Below, in pieces: positions 37,950 through 44,507 of a stretch of 64,000 nt of DNA (its first letter is position 1; each line of letters opens with the position of its first letter). Source of the DNA: Flavobacteriales bacterium (GTDB lineage: Bacteria; Bacteroidota; Bacteroidia; Flavobacteriales_D; Crocinitomicaceae); assembly GCA_947447525.1 (NCBI GenBank), contig CANFJL010000001.1:310001-374000 (forward strand), given 5' to 3'. The translations under genes and the position numbers were made by a program. The notes beneath the pieces are model-generated. The model had not been told where the DNA came from and ran no database searches. It worked only from the letters and a program-made list of their open reading frames with translations.

Positions 37950-38516
37950 CTATTTAATTTGAATACCAATATTTTGCAGTAAACCTGGGAGCCCTTCTAG
38001 GGAAAAAATAGCTTGTTTAAGTTTGTTTTCTTTAGGATTAATAATAAATCCTTTGGCACTTGAAAAATCACATTTCTCCAAATTACTCTGCTCAAAAATA
38101 GCACTGCTTAAGTCCGATTCATGAAACGAGGAGCTACTTAAATCTGCTTCAGTAAAATCCACATCATTCATTTCACAGTTTAAAAACGGAGTTCCTTTTA
38201 ATTTAAGCTGATAAAAAGAAGAGTGATTTAAATTACAATGGTCAAAAGCTATTTCTAATCCAAATGGATTGGCGTATTCGAAATGAATCCCAATCATTTT
38301 ACATTGATTAAAGCGAACTGTTTGTAGAATAGAATTGTTAAGTTTAGATAAACTAAGATTACATTCTTCAAAATCGCAGGTAATAAATTTATAGGAACTT
38401 AAATCTGCATTGGAGAAATCACAATTAATAAATTGACATTCCTCATAAGTGCCTTTTGACAGTTCAGAGCTGTTTATTTTAGTGTATTCGCGATCAGAAA
38501 TAAAAACAGTGGACAT
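37950..38516 (-). CDS. Pentapeptide-repeat protein
   Basis: 188 residues; from about 28 to 155 the sequence follows the A(D/N)Lxx pentapeptide rhythm (for example CDFSNADLSSYKF and ADLSSSSFHESDLS), which folds as a right-handed square beta-helix. The pattern resembles Qnr/McbG-like repeats, but family members have many roles and a gyrase link is not shown. The ATG overlaps the upstream stop by one base (TAATG), so it is the last gene of the five-gene operon from 42420. Confidence 0.85.
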   Translation of the reverse strand: MSTVFISDREYTKINSSELSKGTYEECQFINCDFSNADLSSYKFITCDFEECNLSLSKLNNSILQTVRFNQCKMIGIHFEYANPFGLEIAFDHCNLNHSSFYQLKLKGTPFLNCEMNDVDFTEADLSSSSFHESDLSSAIFEQSNLEKCDFSSAKGFIINPKENKLKQAIFSLEGLPGLLQNIGIQIK

Positions 38517-39745
38517 TATTCAATTCCTTTTAAATAATTTTCTAGGTACTCAAAGTTGGGCATTAATTTACCTTCTATGTCTGTTTCTGTTCCGCGCTCA
38601 ATAACACGGTCAGGATCTGCACCGAACAGTTTCGGTAAAACATGCTTAATCAATTCATTTCCAAAATCCTCAGAGGCATCTCTTGGCAATTCACATGGAA
38701 GATTATCCACCGCCATTACAGCAATTGCGTTTGGATCTTTGAAATCAATTTCCTTTCCAGTTGCAGGGTCATATCCATAAATGGGGTCAGCAACTTTTGA
38801 TGGTCTAATAGTACAAGCAATAGGTCCAGCAATATCGCAAGAAATATCAGCGACCACTTGTAGACGTCTATCTTTTTGCAGATCAGCTTGTGTAATTAAA
38901 AGTGGGGATCGGTTGTTCCAAAAGTGACATGGAATATACAGATCACAAAAAGGTAAAAATTGATTTAATTTCGATGAATAGCTTTCAGGTTGGGTATAAA
39001 ATTCCTTCTTATCGAAACTTCCATCTGCAGTTTTTTCAAAATAATCTTCAGTATCTAATTGGGTATAAACCGGACCATTAAAGGTGTTATTCAGAAATTC
39101 ATCTGGACTTACCTCTTTAATCGGTAGCAGATCAATTATTTCTTTGGCTCCATGTCCAACCCGACCAAATCCTGTAATTACGATGCTGAAATTGGAAGGA
39201 AGAATCACTTTTTTAAGTTCCTGCTCCACTTCCTTTCTATCTACACATTGGTTGGCAGGTTTCAAAGAATAGGCTCCACTTTTCAATCCATAGGTTAGAA
39301 ATGCATTGTAACATCCTACAATACCTGCGTAACGACCGAAACCTATAAGTCTTTTGTTGTTTTTGTCTTTAATTACTTCGTAATCTACTAGTCGAACTTT
39401 AAGATCTAATATCTTCTGAAGCAAAGCACGATTGTAAGGTTGTTTTTTCAGTGTATGTGAAAAGAAGAAAAAAGTTTTTTCTGGAATTAAATCCGTCATA
39501 GGAACTTCCTTCACACCAAAAATGATGTCACAATGATTTAATTCTTCAACTACTTGAATACCTTCATCAATATAGTCGCTGTCTTTAAAGGTTCGGATCG
39601 GACTTGTTTGAACCGAGATTTTAACATTTGGAAACAGCGTTTCTACCGTTTTACACTGCTGAGGAGTAAGAGGCACTCTGAAATCAGGAGGTACTTTCCC
39701 TTCTCGGATAATACCAATTTGAATAGGTTTAATATTTTTTATCAC
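38516..39745 (-). CDS. Lysine-ketoglutarate reductase-like NAD(P)-dependent oxidoreductase (AlaDH/PNT fold)
   Basis: 409 residues from a GTG start that overlaps the upstream stop (TAGTG). The N-terminal half has the alanine-dehydrogenase/PNT-type opening IGIIREGKVPPDFRVPLTP. FSHTLKKQ at 95-102, DYEVIKDKNNKRLIGFGRYAG at ~121-141 and the nucleotide-binding TGFGRVGHGAKEI at 191-203 are typical of the lysine-ketoglutarate reductase half of eukaryotic AASS and of bacterial saccharopine-type dehydrogenases. DISCDIAGPI supports that. The reaction could be saccharopine formation from lysine and 2-oxoglutarate, but no C-terminal saccharopine dehydrogenase is nearby, so the substrate is uncertain. Confidence 0.8.
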   Translation of the reverse strand: MIKNIKPIQIGIIREGKVPPDFRVPLTPQQCKTVETLFPNVKISVQTSPIRTFKDSDYIDEGIQVVEELNHCDIIFGVKEVPMTDLIPEKTFFFFSHTLKKQPYNRALLQKILDLKVRLVDYEVIKDKNNKRLIGFGRYAGIVGCYNAFLTYGLKSGAYSLKPANQCVDRKEVEQELKKVILPSNFSIVITGFGRVGHGAKEIIDLLPIKEVSPDEFLNNTFNGPVYTQLDTEDYFEKTADGSFDKKEFYTQPESYSSKLNQFLPFCDLYIPCHFWNNRSPLLITQADLQKDRRLQVVADISCDIAGPIACTIRPSKVADPIYGYDPATGKEIDFKDPNAIAVMAVDNLPCELPRDASEDFGNELIKHVLPKLFGADPDRVIERGTETDIEGKLMPNFEYLENYLKGIE

Positions 39746-40422
39746 TAGGAAATCGGTGTTTTTAATAAATAAGTATCAATAAATTCTCTGACACATCCGG
39801 CACCTCCTTTGGAGGATAAAATTACATGTGAAATTGATTTTACTGCGTTAACTGCATCGGCTGGACAAGCACTAAATCCGATACTTTTCATTATTTCAAG
39901 ATCATTGATATCGTCACCGATCATTCCAACCTCGTCTAGACTAATGTTTAGATCAGCACACCAAGTATTCAGAATATTAATCTTAGATTCTCGACCAACA
40001 TAACAATGCTGAATTCCCAATAATTTCGCTCTGTCATGTACCAAATGTTCGGTGAAACCAGAAGAGATTATACCAACAGGAAAACCAGACTTGGTAAGAT
40101 GCATTAGCGCCATTCCATCTTTGGTGTTGTATTTTTTCATCTGATCACCTTTTTCCGTCATGTACAAACCTCCATCAGTCATGACACCATCAACATCTAG
40201 AATTAAAAATTTAATTTTTGATATTTTTTCTTGGATAAATTCTGATTTAAAAACAGGTTTGAATAGCAATGCCATCATATCTATTTCATATTCCTCACAA
40301 ATTGCCTCAAGGTCAAAGAGCGATAATTCATGAACTTCTTCCACTTCCATATCGGATAAAAAGTCTTCAAAATCAATCCCGTTTTTAACGCAGATTCCTT
40401 TTAAGTTTTGTTCTAAGTGCAT
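39745..40422 (-). CDS. KdsC/KDN-9-phosphatase-type HAD phosphatase with an extra N-terminal domain
   Basis: 225 residues. From ~70 on it is a C0-type HAD phosphatase: DVDGVMTDGG with Asp76 and Asp78, SS at 120-121, Lys147, and GDDINDL with Asp170, Asp171 and Asp174. The C-terminal ACPADA and GGAGCVRE segments are shared by KdsC, KDN-9-phosphate phosphatase and CMP-sialate-synthase tails. These enzymes dephosphorylate 3-deoxy-ulosonate phosphates. The first ~60 residues are extra and helical, with LSLFDLEAICEEYEIDMMALL resembling the end of a Cro/C1-type helix-turn-helix. It starts 1 nt after the DAHP-synthase stop. Confidence 0.85.
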   Translation of the reverse strand: MHLEQNLKGICVKNGIDFEDFLSDMEVEEVHELSLFDLEAICEEYEIDMMALLFKPVFKSEFIQEKISKIKFLILDVDGVMTDGGLYMTEKGDQMKKYNTKDGMALMHLTKSGFPVGIISSGFTEHLVHDRAKLLGIQHCYVGRESKINILNTWCADLNISLDEVGMIGDDINDLEIMKSIGFSACPADAVNAVKSISHVILSSKGGAGCVREFIDTYLLKTPIS

Positions 40423-40423
40423 A

Positions 40424-41419
40424 TTAAATCATTTTATAGCCGACACTTGCAGCAACAGGCCGAAGTTCATTTAATAAGTTTTCAAATTGCGTATAATCTA
40501 ATTGCTGTGATGCATCGGATTTGGCCACTTTCGGATTTGGATGGGTTTCAATAAGCAATCCATCAATTCCCATAGCTACGCATGCTTTTGCAAGAGGCCC
40601 AACACCGTAGGCGTAACCCATCGCATGGGAAGGATCAAGGACAATGGGTAGATTGGTGTATTCTTGTAACCACGCGACACCACAAAGATCTAAAGTAAAC
40701 CTCGTTCCTGTTTCGAAAGTTCTAATACCTCTTTCACAAAGCATCACATTTTCATTACCACCAGACAACAAGAATTCAGCTGCTTGAACAAATTCTTGAA
40801 GCGTAGAACCGAATCCGCGTTTAATTAAAACTGGTTTATTTGTTTTCGCACAGGCTCTTAAAATTCCTTGGTCATACATTGCCTTTGCGCCAATTTGAAT
40901 GACATCAGAATATTCAATGATTTCATCAATATGTGTTGCGTCTCTTGCTTCAGTGATGACATTTAAGCCATATTCTTCGCGCATTTTAGCTAACAGTTTT
41001 AGGCCATCTAATCCCATTCCTTGAAAAGAGTACGGACTTGTTCTTGGTTTGTAACAACCACCTCTTAAGGTGCTTAAACCCATTTTCACTAGTAATTCCG
41101 CTGAAGATCTTATTTGTTCCTCAGACTCTACCGAACAAGGTCCACCAATTAATACAGTGCTATTGCTTGTTCCACCAATAATAGTATTATTGATTGCAAC
41201 AGTCCTTTTATCACTTTGATAATTTTTTGATGCGAGTTGCATGTCATTAGGAAACACCCAGAAATTATCAGTGAAATCTGCTAATCCAGCTGGTAGTTCT
41301 TTAACACCTGAACCAGTGATTAGAATTTCTTGATTGTTACTGACATGAAATGCTTTATTTTCATCTGCTAAGACTGCAGCTTGTGCAGCACTGACATTTT
41401 TCTTTAAATGAATAATCAT
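40424..41419 (-). CDS. aroF: Class I-beta 3-deoxy-7-phosphoheptulonate synthase with ferredoxin-like regulatory domain
   Basis: 331 residues. An N-terminal ferredoxin-like domain (about 1-70, starting MIIHLKKN) matches the Thermotoga-type regulatory domain. The TIM-barrel part has GPCSVE at 93-98, KPRTSPYSFQG at 124-134, KRGF at 200-203, CERGIRT at 228-234 and DPSH at 262-265. The KPRTS motif marks use of erythrose 4-phosphate (DAHP synthase), unlike the KANRS motif of Kdo8P synthase. It condenses PEP with E4P, the first shikimate step. The ATG overlaps the upstream stop by 4 nt. Whether it is the housekeeping enzyme or part of a special pathway is open. Confidence 0.88.
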   Translation of the reverse strand: MIIHLKKNVSAAQAAVLADENKAFHVSNNQEILITGSGVKELPAGLADFTDNFWVFPNDMQLASKNYQSDKRTVAINNTIIGGTSNSTVLIGGPCSVESEEQIRSSAELLVKMGLSTLRGGCYKPRTSPYSFQGMGLDGLKLLAKMREEYGLNVITEARDATHIDEIIEYSDVIQIGAKAMYDQGILRACAKTNKPVLIKRGFGSTLQEFVQAAEFLLSGGNENVMLCERGIRTFETGTRFTLDLCGVAWLQEYTNLPIVLDPSHAMGYAYGVGPLAKACVAMGIDGLLIETHPNPKVAKSDASQQLDYTQFENLLNELRPVAASVGYKMI

Positions 41420-42420
41420 AATTCTCCTTTGATGAGATTTGTAAAGTGGATAATTCCAAGAGTTGTATTGTTATGATCTACAACGGGCAGATACATAAGA
41501 GGAATAGGGCATGCTTTAATAAATTGAAGCAAGAGATGAACCGTACTTGATCCTTCAATTTTCATTGGATTTTTATTGATAAGATCTTCTGGCTCAATAG
41601 CTCCTGGGTTTTTTATTTTCCTAAGAAGCGCTTTGCGTATGTCCGCACTCGAAACGAGACCCATTAATTGATCGGCTTCATCAACAATTAAACAAAATCC
41701 AAGATTTCCATTTTCAACTGTTTCCAGAATCGATTGAGTAGAGCAATTCTTCCAAGCTATTACAGGTGCTTCGTCGATTGGAGTCATAAAGTCTTCAATT
41801 TTTATTTGAGACTCCATTTCTCTTTTCGTAAGATTCATGAGTGCATGTCCAATGCTTGGACCATTGAAAAGATAAGAGCCAGAAACAGAGGTGCTGACAC
41901 CCATATTTCTCAAAATGAAAGAAATCTCACCATTTACCCCGCCATCTACATGAATGGATTTACTTGGGTATGCTTTTCTAAATTGACGCACCTTAGTAAA
42001 GTTATGTTTATCAAAAATCCCACCACTTTGTCCGGGAACTGTTGCCATAACCAGCAAGAAATCAAAGGAGGTATATTCCTCAAAAATTTCAATAGACGTA
42101 TTGGTTGTAATCGCAATTCCTTTTCTACCCGTAATTTCTGACGGAATTTTCAATGCACTGCTTAGAGGTTCATATTGAAAAGTGATATATTCAACAGGAT
42201 TTTCAATTAAAAAAGGAAAAAATTTATCTGGATCAGATGAAATAATATGTAAATCGATTGGCAACGAACACCAGGTTCTAATATTTTTTATATCCTCAAA
42301 AACAGCCAAGTCATCATTACAATCTACATGCAACATTTCAATTTGATGTGCTGCAAGATCTTCAATCACTTCTTTAAGAGGTCGTTTCTTATCGCTATAA
42401 ATTGAACCTGATATTTTCAT
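41416..42420 (-). CDS. Fusion of a ribulose-phosphate-3-epimerase-like barrel with a KdsD-type CBS pair
   Basis: 334 residues. Residues 1-200 match ribulose-5-phosphate 3-epimerase: the metal ligands H31 and D33 (HVD), H58 (DLHII) and D159 (HVDGGV) are present, so it should be active. Residues 208-332 are two CBS motifs; NLGFCLIVDE, GLVSSADIRKAL and the ending LGIIHFTNLIKGEL closely resemble the CBS tail of arabinose-5-phosphate isomerase KdsD/KpsF. The usual SIS domain of KdsD is absent, so the tail has been joined to a different catalytic head. It is the first gene of a five-gene operon, with a TAACTTTG box 37 nt upstream. The substrate is inferred only. Confidence 0.82.
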   Translation of the reverse strand: MKISGSIYSDKKRPLKEVIEDLAAHQIEMLHVDCNDDLAVFEDIKNIRTWCSLPIDLHIISSDPDKFFPFLIENPVEYITFQYEPLSSALKIPSEITGRKGIAITTNTSIEIFEEYTSFDFLLVMATVPGQSGGIFDKHNFTKVRQFRKAYPSKSIHVDGGVNGEISFILRNMGVSTSVSGSYLFNGPSIGHALMNLTKREMESQIKIEDFMTPIDEAPVIAWKNCSTQSILETVENGNLGFCLIVDEADQLMGLVSSADIRKALLRKIKNPGAIEPEDLINKNPMKIEGSSTVHLLLQFIKACPIPLMYLPVVDHNNTTLGIIHFTNLIKGEL

Positions 42421-42456
42421 TATTTTACTTTAAGGTCAAGTATTTTAATTTCGAGT

Positions 42457-42464
42457 CAAAGTTA
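42457..42464 (-). promoter_or_regulatory. Minus-7 box (TAACTTTG) of the Rpe-CBS/DAHP-synthase operon
   Basis: Exact TAnnTTTG match on the minus strand, 37 nt upstream of the start at 42420. A TTG in the minus-33 region is at 42489-42491, with somewhat long spacing (24 nt). Confidence 0.6.
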
Positions 42465-42582
42465 AGCATTCTTTTGGGGCTATGCTATCAAATTGAATTT
42501 TACCAAGGGGTGAATTAGTAGAAAAACAAAAAATAATTTAGAATAGATGGGAGGCAAACAAATTGAAAAAGAAATGTAGCTT

Positions 42583-42879
42583 TTATTCCTCCGTCATACA
42601 GGAGATATGAATGAGTGGACCAGCCATACAAATACTTCCTCCATCAACAAGAGTATAGGTCAATTGAACTTGTTTGTTATCGACTAGAAATCCAGATGGG
42701 AATTCAGATAAATTAACGGGTTCATAATTTTGGTTGTTGATTTCAATCATCCAAGTACAGCCGTCAAGTGTATAGTTGTGAATTCTTCCAGAAACGCTAT
42801 TAGAACAAGTTGTGTCCTTATTACAAGAGGATAGAAAGTAAATTGAAACAAGAATAAAAAAGAATTTTTTCATCATCAT
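42583..42879 (-). CDS. Small unknown lipoprotein
   Basis: About 98 residues from the first of three tandem ATGs (42879, 42876, 42873). A longer frame to 42906 would enter the SRP RNA gene and is rejected. The signal ends FLSSC, a lipobox, so it is a membrane-anchored lipoprotein. The mature part has four further cysteines (TCSNS, DGCTW, SICMAG, ISCMTEE), perhaps two disulfides. No family is recognised. The stretch 42421-42582 between this gene and the Rpe-CBS start holds the operon promoter and nothing else that I can see. Confidence 0.7.
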   Translation of the reverse strand: MMMKKFFFILVSIYFLSSCNKDTTCSNSVSGRIHNYTLDGCTWMIEINNQNYEPVNLSEFPSGFLVDNKQVQLTYTLVDGGSICMAGPLIHISCMTEE

Positions 42880-42899
42880 TGAATTTAGATAAAAAAAGA

Positions 42900-42997
42900 G
42901 GGGCAAGCTACTCTTATCGCACCGCTACAACCTCACACCTTTGCTTCGTTCCCGACCTGGAGGATTAAGAGGGAGCTGGTCGTAAAAGACTTACCCC
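42900..42997 (-). ncRNA. ffs: Signal recognition particle RNA, small bacterial type
   Basis: A 98-nt RNA on the minus strand. The ends pair as an 8-bp stem (GGGGTAAG with CTTGCCCC, one G-U pair), then CTCTTA pairs with TAAGAG. The apical part has the conserved SRP core: GGTC, a GGAA tetraloop, and GAAGCA on the return strand, the site bound by Ffh. A T tract on the minus strand (42891-42897) directly follows and ends transcription. An exact minus-7 box (TACTTTTG) lies 4 nt before the 5' end. It directs Ffh-dependent targeting together with FtsY, which is encoded at 60806-61756. Confidence 0.9.
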
Positions 42998-43000
42998 ATG

Positions 43001-43008
43001 CAAAAGTA
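43001..43008 (-). promoter_or_regulatory. Minus-7 box (TACTTTTG) of the SRP RNA gene
   Basis: Exact TAnnTTTG match on the minus strand, ending 4 nt before the predicted RNA 5' end at 42997. The close spacing supports both calls. Confidence 0.65.
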
Positions 43009-43176
43009 TACTTTTTCTTTAAATATTCCATTAAATCCGCCTAGGGTATTTGTTAATAATTTAAATTATGCTTGGGATAGGTATACTGAAGATTTAAATT
43101 AAATATGCTATGCTATAAAAAAATGAAACTTAATTTTTAAATAATTTCCTGTAACTAAAACTAAATTGTATGTTTA

Positions 43177-43199
43177 TTTGTAATAACTTTGTAATTACA
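43177..43199 (+). promoter_or_regulatory. mazEF promoter with overlapping operator-like repeats
   Basis: The minus-7 box TAACTTTG (43184-43191) lies 22 nt upstream of the mazE ATG. It is overlapped by a direct repeat TTTGTAAT at 43177-43184 and 43188-43195 (11-bp period, one helical turn) and by a palindrome TGTAATTACA at 43190-43199. This fits autoregulation by the MazE-MazF complex, as known for this family; binding is inferred. Confidence 0.6.
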
Positions 43200-43212
43200 T
43201 AAAATTTTACTC

Positions 43213-43458
43213 ATGGAAATTTCAATTATTAGGATAGGGAATTCAAAAGGATTTCGATTAAGCAAAACAATTCTAGAAAAATATAATATCACGGACAAAG
43301 TGGAGTTGATTCTTGATAAAGAACAAATTATTTTGCGACCTATTGCTGAGCCTAGAAAAGGATGGAACAAGGAATTTCAGAAAATGCACGAAAAAGGAGA
43401 TGATCAGCTATTAATGAACGATGTGTTTGAAGATGAAAATTTTGACGAATGGATTTAA
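43213..43458 (+). CDS. mazE: MazE-type antitoxin (AbrB/SpoVT fold)
   Basis: 81 residues. The N-terminal half is a swapped-hairpin AbrB/MazE DNA-binding domain (IIRIGNSKGFRLSKTILEKY). The C-terminal half is acidic and likely disordered (DVFEDENFDEW), as in MazE tails that wrap and block MazF. It should neutralise the toxin and repress its own promoter. Its stop overlaps the mazF start by 10 nt. A basic linker (PRKGWNKEF) joins the halves. Confidence 0.88.
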   Translation: MEISIIRIGNSKGFRLSKTILEKYNITDKVELILDKEQIILRPIAEPRKGWNKEFQKMHEKGDDQLLMNDVFEDENFDEWI

Positions 43459-43772
43459 AGCAGTACCAAATAGTTTTGGTTAATCTTGATCCAACCTTGG
43501 GGAGTGAAATTCAAAAAACCAGACCCTGTGTTATTGTTTCCCCAAATGAAATTAACAACAATCTCCGCTCAGTCATAATAGTACCGATGACTTCTGTTAG
43601 CAGAGAATACCCAACTCGGATAAAAATCAATCACAATAATCAGAAAGGTTGGATGGTCATTGATCAAATTAGAACCATTGACAAAATTCGAATTGTGAAA
43701 AAGTTGGGATTGATTTCAGAAAGAGAAATTATTGAATGTAAGCGTGTGATGCGAGAAACATTTATAGATTGA
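43449..43772 (+). CDS. mazF: MazF/PemK-type endoribonuclease toxin
   Basis: 107 residues with the MazF fold: IVLVNLDPTLGSEIQKTRP at the N terminus (catalytic Arg25), IVPMTS with Thr48, and VIDQIRTID in the core. MazF toxins cut mRNA at short sequence motifs when the antitoxin is lost. The key residues are intact, so it should be active. It is translationally coupled to mazE. The target sequence cannot be predicted. Confidence 0.9.
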   Translation: MDLKQYQIVLVNLDPTLGSEIQKTRPCVIVSPNEINNNLRSVIIVPMTSVSREYPTRIKINHNNQKGWMVIDQIRTIDKIRIVKKLGLISEREIIECKRVMRETFID

Positions 43773-43822
43773 TCAAATGCTGCATTGCAAAAGCATACCC
43801 TCCTAAAAATTTATACTTAAAG

Positions 43823-43853
43823 TTGTGAATTGATGAAGTAAAATTTAGCTTTG
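43823..43853 (+). promoter_or_regulatory. Complete Bacteroidota promoter (TTG, 20 nt, TAGCTTTG)
   Basis: A minus-33 TTG at 43823-43825 and a minus-7 TAGCTTTG at 43846-43853 are 20 nt apart, close to the ideal spacing. The ATG of the muconolactone-isomerase-like gene is 35 nt downstream. Confidence 0.68.
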
Positions 43854-43888
43854 CATGACAATTTTTATAATTAAAATAAGAACAATAA

Positions 43889-44161
43889 ATGAAAAAATTC
43901 ATGCTTAATATCCTCTTAGAAGGATTGGACAATGAAACCAGAATGAAATTACTTCCTAGAGAACAGGAAATTGTAAAAGAAATGGAAGAAAATGGCACTA
44001 TCGTAGAGAACTTTATTAAACTAGATATGTCAGGTATTTTTATAGTGATGATGGCTTCTGATACGGATGAGGTACATTCATTACTTTCCACTTTACCCTA
44101 TTATCCTTACATGAAAATTGAAATTATTCCTGTAAGAGTAGTTAACCATATCAATGCATAA
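43889..44161 (+). CDS. Muconolactone-isomerase-like small protein
   Basis: 90 residues with the dimeric ferredoxin-like (alpha/beta barrel) pattern of muconolactone isomerase. LLPREQEIVKEMEENGTIVEN aligns with the family helix, and LPYYPYMKIEIIPV with the conserved LPLFPYMDIEV end. No aromatic-degradation genes are nearby, so a catabolic role is unlikely; related small proteins are often of unknown function. It has its own promoter. Confidence 0.7.
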   Translation: MKKFMLNILLEGLDNETRMKLLPREQEIVKEMEENGTIVENFIKLDMSGIFIVMMASDTDEVHSLLSTLPYYPYMKIEIIPVRVVNHINA

Positions 44162-44257
44162 GGCAAACTATTTCTCTGCCTTTAACCCAATTATTGATTA
44201 AGTAAGATAACATTTAGTAAACGCCGAGCCTTATAAACTCGATTAAAAAATTAAATT

Positions 44258-44476
44258 ATGTCATTTCAAGCCTACCTAGATAACATTAAAGCAAAGACTG
44301 GTAAGGGTCCAGAGGACTTTAAAAAACTAGCCGAAGAAAAAGGTTTTATGGAGCATGGACAATTGGTAAAAACTGTTAAAGCAACAGAAATCACCAATTG
44401 GTTGAAGGAATCTTTTGAATTAGGGCACGGTCATGCCATGGCGATTTATGCTTCTTTCAAAGGAAAAACTGAATAG
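44258..44476 (+). CDS. DUF4287 domain small protein
   Basis: 72 residues that form one DUF4287 domain, recognisable by IKAKTGKGPEDFKKLA and the ending LGHGHAMAIYASFKG. The domain is common in small cytoplasmic proteins of soil and aquatic bacteria and has no settled function. No transmembrane segment or signal is present. It stands 31 nt before the membrane-protein gene and may be co-transcribed with it. Confidence 0.85.
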   Translation: MSFQAYLDNIKAKTGKGPEDFKKLAEEKGFMEHGQLVKTVKATEITNWLKESFELGHGHAMAIYASFKGKTE

Positions 44477-44507
44477 CGTATTAAATCCAATTCTTTAAAA
44501 AGCCCAA

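Noticed and set aside
37950..38516. Pentapeptide protein as a quinolone-resistance (Qnr) determinant
   Set aside because: The repeat fold alone does not show gyrase binding, and the gene is in a chromosomal metabolic operon.
41734..42141. A 135-residue open frame on the plus strand
   Set aside because: It lies entirely inside the Rpe-CBS gene on the other strand, has no family features and is a shadow of it.
42879..42906. Extended N terminus of the small lipoprotein
   Set aside because: It enters the SRP RNA gene and its T tract, and would spoil the lipoprotein signal; the tandem ATGs at 42873-42879 are preferred.
43213..43772. mazEF as part of a mobile island
   Set aside because: No integrase, repeats, attachment site or base-composition change is visible around it.
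44160..44182. Possible terminator (6-bp stem AAGGCA/TGCCTT)
   Set aside because: The loop is 11 nt and only three T bases follow, too weak to call.
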